Below, piece after piece: positions 59,231 to 64,000 of a stretch of 64,000 nt of DNA (its first letter is position 1; each line of letters opens with the position of its first letter). The notes beneath the pieces were generated by a model. That model worked only from the letters and a program-made list of their open reading frames with translations, did no database searches and had not been told where the DNA came from. The position numbers were made by a program, and so were the translations under genes. Origin of the DNA: Carya illinoinensis (taxonomy: Eukaryota; Streptophyta; Magnoliopsida; Fagales; Juglandaceae); NCBI RefSeq assembly GCF_018687715.1, contig NC_056758.1, forward strand, positions 12,692,001 to 12,756,000. The letters run 5' to 3'.

Positions 59231-60164
59231 TAGTTTTATTTTTTATTTGACCTTTTGTTTTGTATCGAACGTTGTCGATTTAATTACTATATCATTTTTA
59301 TTTGTTATGTATAGCTAGCTTGTTTCATATCAAAAGTTATTTTTCTTATTTTACTTATGAGTTCATGATAATATAAAAAATGACATTCCTTGGAAAGTAA
59401 TGATTTTTTAATTGCAAATTCTTATTTACCATAACAAAAGTCATTAGTTAGTTTTTAAATTAATTATATAAAACTCTTTTGAAAATGATAATTAATAGAC
59501 TCAAATAATATTTATTTTTAAAATATATGAATGTCTTTCAATAAATTTCTATAACTAAACTTATTTCGATTGTCAAAGCTATTGTTCCAACACCTCTTAT
59601 GGCAATTCGAATGGGCTACAACTCCGTTTGAACATAAAAGTACCATTCGAATGATATAGCAACCATCCTAACTAGATTTATTTATAACTTCTCACCAAAA
59701 AACTTCATTTGAATGATTAAATATAGCGTTCAAATTAGTTCTAACTTTCCCAAGTCAAAATTGTGTCTACATTTCCGTCACGACTATTATTCGAACAGTT
59801 ATGCCAGTATTCTAACATGAATTAAATTACTATTTGAACGTGTATGAGAATGTTTGAACAATATGGCAACCATCACCGTTAGATTTATTTATAACTTCTC
59901 ACCAAAAACTTCGTTCGAATGATTAAATATCTACTTCGAACGTGTTTGTAAACGTTCGAACGCTTTCTTTTTTAAACGCTATATTTCATCCCAGAAAGTG
60001 TAGTTCGAATATATATTTGTCTGTTCGAATGAAGTAAAATCTGCTTCCATATTTTGAGATTAAATATAATTTTTATTCCAAATAAGTACTTTTAAGGATG
60101 AAATTTAATTTGCCTTTAAAAAATTTCGTCTTAAAAATTTCATAAGATCAAGTTTCTTGCGGTG

Positions 60165-61759
60165 AAAGTAAAGTAAGAAATAAATAAACAAGTGGATTAT
60201 GTGGCCAATCACCGAAAGCTGATAGTTGATCGAAGAAGAAACCAAAAAACCCAAAAGAAAAATAAAATAAAATAAAATTGAAAAGTACGGATCTTTAAGA
60301 AAACAAACGAAGAAAAGGCCAGAAGAAGGCCAAAAAAAATAATGGATTCAACAGTTCAGGTGACTCCCCAAAAGCTAGAGTACTGTATATACAAATAGAA
60401 AGGCCGGCAGATTTTGTTTTCTTCAGTGATGGGAGGATAAGATAAAGATAAAAATTTGTAAATTATAATAAGATAGCTTATCATCAATGATAGTGAGATA
60501 GTTTGAGTTAATTATTTATTAAATTTTAAAAAATAAAAGAAAAATTTTAAATAAAACATATTATAAAATAAAAATATTATTAAAATATATAATTTTTTAA
60601 GATAATTTTTGTTTTAAAATTTAAAAAAGTTGAATTGTTTTTTATTTTTTATTTAAAAATTTAAAAAAATTGTAATGATTATTTTGAAAACGTTTGATTT
60701 TGAATGATATTTGTATAAGAAAAAAATGAGATGAGATGATCAAAAACTTTTCCAAATATCCTCAAGCTTTGTTTGTTAAGTGAAGTAGGATTACTTCACA
60801 CTATTTATTATTAGTATTCATAAATAGCTAACCATTATTCACAAAATATTTACTATTTTATTATTATTATTTATTAATTTTTTATTACTATTCACAAATT
60901 ATTTGAAATCATCTCAGCATTCAAACATATTAACCAGCTTACTCTTCTATTGTTTCAGTTTTACCTTCATCCGCTGCATAGCGGTACTGATCATCAATGT
61001 GTCCGATTGGAAATCATGAGAAAACTTTAATGGATGCCACTGTCATAGAGTTAGATACTGGAGAGTGGAGTACAAGAACCGAGAGATCATGAAATAGAAT
61101 TTGTCAATTCAGTCTTCAGATACAAAAGAGAGTTTTTGAGATTTTCCGTGGGAAATATTTTTGGACTTTGTCATTAGATTTACGGTCATTATTTGACTTT
61201 TGTCTTTCTAAGAGAAATTTCAGATTCTTTAAAAAAGATTTAGAACTTCCTTATTATTTATTTTTTAATTTTTTTAAATCTTCTTCCACTATGGGGCTTA
61301 GACATACAGTCGCCTAATGGAAAAGCTGGCTCTTATTATAACTTGCTTGAAGTACTTTTATACAAATTATATCATTTAATAATGAATCAATGATTATAAT
61401 TTTAATAAGCAAATCGAGCTGAACTCAACTTCAACCAAGTTTTGATCCAGGCATAGGCATATATATTAAGGATATGTAATTTGAAAAACACTCACCACTT
61501 GCAACTTCTTAAAACATATTCCAAACGCCATAAATAGGTTTATCAATTCAGAGATCACATGGTACATATCACCCATATATATATATATATATATATGCAT
61601 AATCAAACGGATGCCTGCAGGCTTCAGCAAGCCCACTGCATGCCCACACGAAATTAGAACTTACCTGCATACACACTCTCAACCTCTTGCATATATATGT
61701 AGAAGCACACGTACAGTACTGATCATGTAGTGCAATACAGCCATATTTTTGTTTTATCA
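60165..61759. other. Non-coding stretch with AT-rich repeats
   Basis: 60430-60760 holds an AT-rich repeat ending in GAGATGAGATGATCAAAA, the reverse design of 36985-37150. Next to it, 60770-60920 has ATTCACAAA and TTTATTATTA words. A (TA)11 run lies at 61576-61597. No gene is supported. Confidence 0.5.
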
Positions 61760-62090
61760 TCACTGGGAAAGGTGAGAGCCGATGTCTTTGCTGAGATCAA
61801 GTACAAATTGCAAAGAAGTGTTGGGTTCTGGAACATCCGCGCTCAGCTTTTCATATTCTAAGGTCCAATGAACCACGCTGCCCTCACTCTTTGGTGTGGC
61901 TTGAAGAACGGCTTTGAAGCTCTTGTACTCCTCCATCAGATCTCCCGCTACCACTTTGAATGTCACCGAGTGGTTTTGCTCATCTATTGCTTCCACTATC
62001 TCCTTAACAACTTTAGCTTTCCCATCTATGATTTCACGTTGAAAAAATTAATTTGAGATATCAACATCAGTACCCTGAAGCCCTCTCACA

Positions 62091-62121
<31 letters not shown>

Positions 62122-62589
62122 GAATCCTGAATCCTGAATCCTTAACAAATATGCACCCCTCACGAATGGCAATTTATTTACCCAAGTTTTAAAACAAGAA
62201 GAAAAAATTTGTGTAAAATCAACGATATATTTATGTGAAAATGCAAACCTTTTGCTAAAATCAACGTTATATTTGAAAAATATGCCATTTAATATTGAAA
62301 AAAGAGAATCTGCATTTCAAAATCAAATAATGTAACAAAAATTCAGCGAAAACTTGGCTACTTTTTAGTGGTAAGATGAGCATATATAATTTGCTTACCA
62401 TGTACATAATCCCAGCAGATGACAGAGCCCTCAGTGCCCCAGTCACCTTCATGCAAAGCACAACCCTGTACTTTCTCAGGGGAGAAATTAATTGGAAATG
62501 TGATGTGGTCGGCCGCTGAAGATCTCATGAAACTTCTCAGCTGGTGCCTTAATTTCTACCTCTCCCTCCACCTTACCAGACAGAGACAT
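61760..62589 (-). pseudogene. MLP-like (major latex protein) gene with +1 frameshift
   Basis: MLP proteins are small cytosolic members of the Bet v 1/START-like fold that bind hydrophobic ligands. Exon 1 (62399-62589) starts MSLSGKVEGEVEIKAPAEKF and carries FHEIFSGRPHHISN and CALHEGDWGTEGSVICWDYV. The donor is GTAAGC. Exon 2 (61760-62025), after an ATAG acceptor, gives GKAKVVKEIVEAIDEQNHSV to GSHLSQ and a TGA. Exon sizes 191 and 266 total 457 nt, one more than a multiple of three. The extra base lies between HHISN and SPEK (about 62483-62492), where the ATG frame meets TAA. Otherwise length (about 151 codons), splice sites and family residues are normal. It may be a recent pseudogene or a sequencing error. 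Confidence 0.9.
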
Positions 62590-62683
62590 TTTTCTTTCAG
62601 ATGTTGTTCCAAAATACTCAGAAAACAGACTAGGATATTGTAAATTGCCTTTGTTGTAGAAAACAGCTATGCCAACCCTTACA

Positions 62684-62692
62684 CTTAAATAG
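62684..62692 (-). promoter_or_regulatory. TATA-like element of the MLP gene
   Basis: CTATTTAAG on the minus strand lies about 95 bases upstream of the MLP start codon, a normal distance for a TATA box with a short leader. Confidence 0.5.
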
Positions 62693-62699
62693 AAGACGA

Positions 62700-64000
62700 T
62701 ATGTATCACGTATAATAGAAAAACAAGATCCTAGATATACATGTGGTCACCATCCCCTGATTGTGCTCTAATTACAGAATATTAGAAGCATGGTCCACTC
62801 CTTGCTGGCCATGCAAATTATGGATGGAGTTGTTGTATTTTTGTTGGACTTTAGAGACAATTGAGACTGTTTCAAGTGGGTTTTAGTTTATTGATTTGCC
62901 ATATCTCATTATTTGGACCTTTCTTACTGCAACACATGCAAAATGATTTGCGTGACTGATTAATGATTATTATTATTTTTATATTTGAAAGATTTAAAAA
63001 CCAATTAAAATGTTAAAAAAATAGCCTTATAATATTATGTATCACGATAAATTAATCAGCCCATAAGTCTTGTGTATAATTCGCTTAATTAATTAATATT
63101 GCATGCATGGTACCTTAGAAAATAAAAAGAAATCAGGGCCATACCTGAGTTGTGGATAATGGCCACATTAATATTATTAGAACTACATTGTGTCCACTTA
63201 ATTGTGCAATATTCATCAATGTATGGTCACTGATTCACTTGCCATGGTGGGCAAATCAAGCACTTGTGCTGCACCATTCCATGCCAATCTGATGCCCACA
63301 AGTTCCTCCTCTTTTTCCTCTCGATCTCTTTCCTCCCCTTCGCGATGCCTCTCTCTTCTTTCTCCCTGATCTCTCTCCCTCTCTTTTCATTTTTTTTTCT
63401 TTTCCTTTTCCACATTTTTTCGATCTGCAAAACATGCATGCCATTCAAGAAGATCACATTTTGATCAAACTGTTAATCTGCATTTGATCAACCTTTGATG
63501 TTCTTCCGATCCGATCCGGTTTATAATATTTATGACCGAACTCTTGTATTTTTGTTTTTGGTTAGTTTCGTCTGTATTTTATTCAATGGTTTTTGTGATA
63601 TATATATAATGCACTTTACATATTGCTTTAGAAAAAGTATATATGTTTAGTTGATTTTACAAAGCTCACCACTTGCATTAATTTTCTTGCAGGAGCTGAT
63701 CTACAAAATCATGTTCCCCATGACCATCAAGACATGAGTACCCCTTGAAAATGTCATTGACATATGTGGCTTTCTCTTATTTGGCGTCTTCCATCGGCCA
63801 CGAGTCCACTTAATAGTGCAATATTAATATAAATGGCAGAATCGTAGTTTACTCTTTTCGAAAATATATATATATATATATATATATATTTTTTTTAAAG
63901 TCTGTTTATTTTTTTTAATCAAGAATTGAATATTCATCAATAAATTTTACTACAATACCAAAATCTCACTCATTACAATAGTTATCCTTAAGAACAATAT
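62700..64000. other. Flank without a recognised gene
   Basis: MLP upstream DNA, then AT-rich sequence. A T/C-rich tract at 63300-63425 makes spurious frames on both strands. A (TA)n run lies at about 63864-63889, followed by T-rich sequence. Confidence 0.5.

Larger units (their letters stand above)
56380..60164. mobile_element. Candidate DNA transposon with TTCGAACG-motif arrays
   Basis: Dozens of short motifs such as GTTCGAATG, CATTTGAACG and CGTTCGAACG, in both orientations, fill 56390-58100 and 59580-60060 and thin out over the coding relic between them. Motif arrays at both ends are typical subterminal transposase-binding repeats. The right edge, reversed, reads CACCGCAAGAAACTTGATC, close to a CACTA-type end (CACTACAAGAAA). 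No matching left end was found, so the left border is only where the motifs begin. The middle codes for a plant-transposon-protein relic. Confidence 0.5.

Noticed and set aside
1..64000. tRNA, rRNA or CRISPR features
   Set aside because: No cloverleaf with conserved arms, no rRNA core words and no regularly spaced identical repeats with unique spacers were seen.

Overview
The window looks like repeat-rich nuclear DNA from a woody eudicot. It is AT-rich, its genes are split by introns, and it holds plant-type LRR receptor-like protein, SNAP33-type SNARE and major-latex-protein (MLP) sequences, together with Ty3/gypsy, plant L1-type LINE, CACTA, hAT-like and MITE remains. AT-rich repeats carrying GATGAG/CATCTC runs at 36990-37150 and 60430-60760 recall repeats I associate with Juglandaceae (walnut, hickory). 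That assignment rests on memory and is tentative. There is no sign of bacterial, organellar or viral-genome organisation.

Layout. 1-2927: non-coding, with a hairpin cluster and a local duplication. 2928-6440: decayed LRR receptor-like protein gene. 6441-11112: 5'-truncated Tekay-like gypsy element fused directly to the LRR gene, ending in a complete 3' LTR. 11113-18460: tandem array of nine ~0.8-0.9 kb units. 18753-19960: orphan SNAP33-like exon and its upstream DNA. 20415-20860: DNA-transposon-like ends. 21455-24466: 5'-truncated LINE with poly(A) and a 9-bp target duplication. 24476-29230: mostly non-coding, with two MITEs and a possible tiny gene. 29292-36850: nested LINE and gypsy remains, including a solo LTR (32323-34722) inside a LINE reverse transcriptase. 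37455-37790: CACTA DUF4216 fragment. 37800-40335: Tat-like gypsy fragment carrying a hairpin MITE. 40341-48750: Athila-like gypsy element on the minus strand with both LTRs, a tRNA-Asp-type primer site and a deleted integrase core. 48870-55272: a decayed 'gypsy-type transposon' domain gene split by a 5.8-kb solo LTR that itself holds a 1.7-kb hAT-like MITE. 56380-60164: possible DNA transposon with many TTCGAACG-like motifs around a plant-transposon-protein relic. 61760-62589: two-exon MLP gene with one net +1 frameshift. 62700-64000: no gene seen.

How it works together. This is not an operon or a pathway. The three host-derived genes (LRR-RLP, SNAP33-like, MLP) each look broken or partial, and almost everything else is layered transposable-element insertion. 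Several layers can be ordered because removing the inserted element with one copy of its target duplication restores the interrupted sequence (39494-39672, 32323-34722, 49247-55017). The least explained structures are the nine-unit array, with its conserved splice-flanked block, and the TTCGAACG-motif element.
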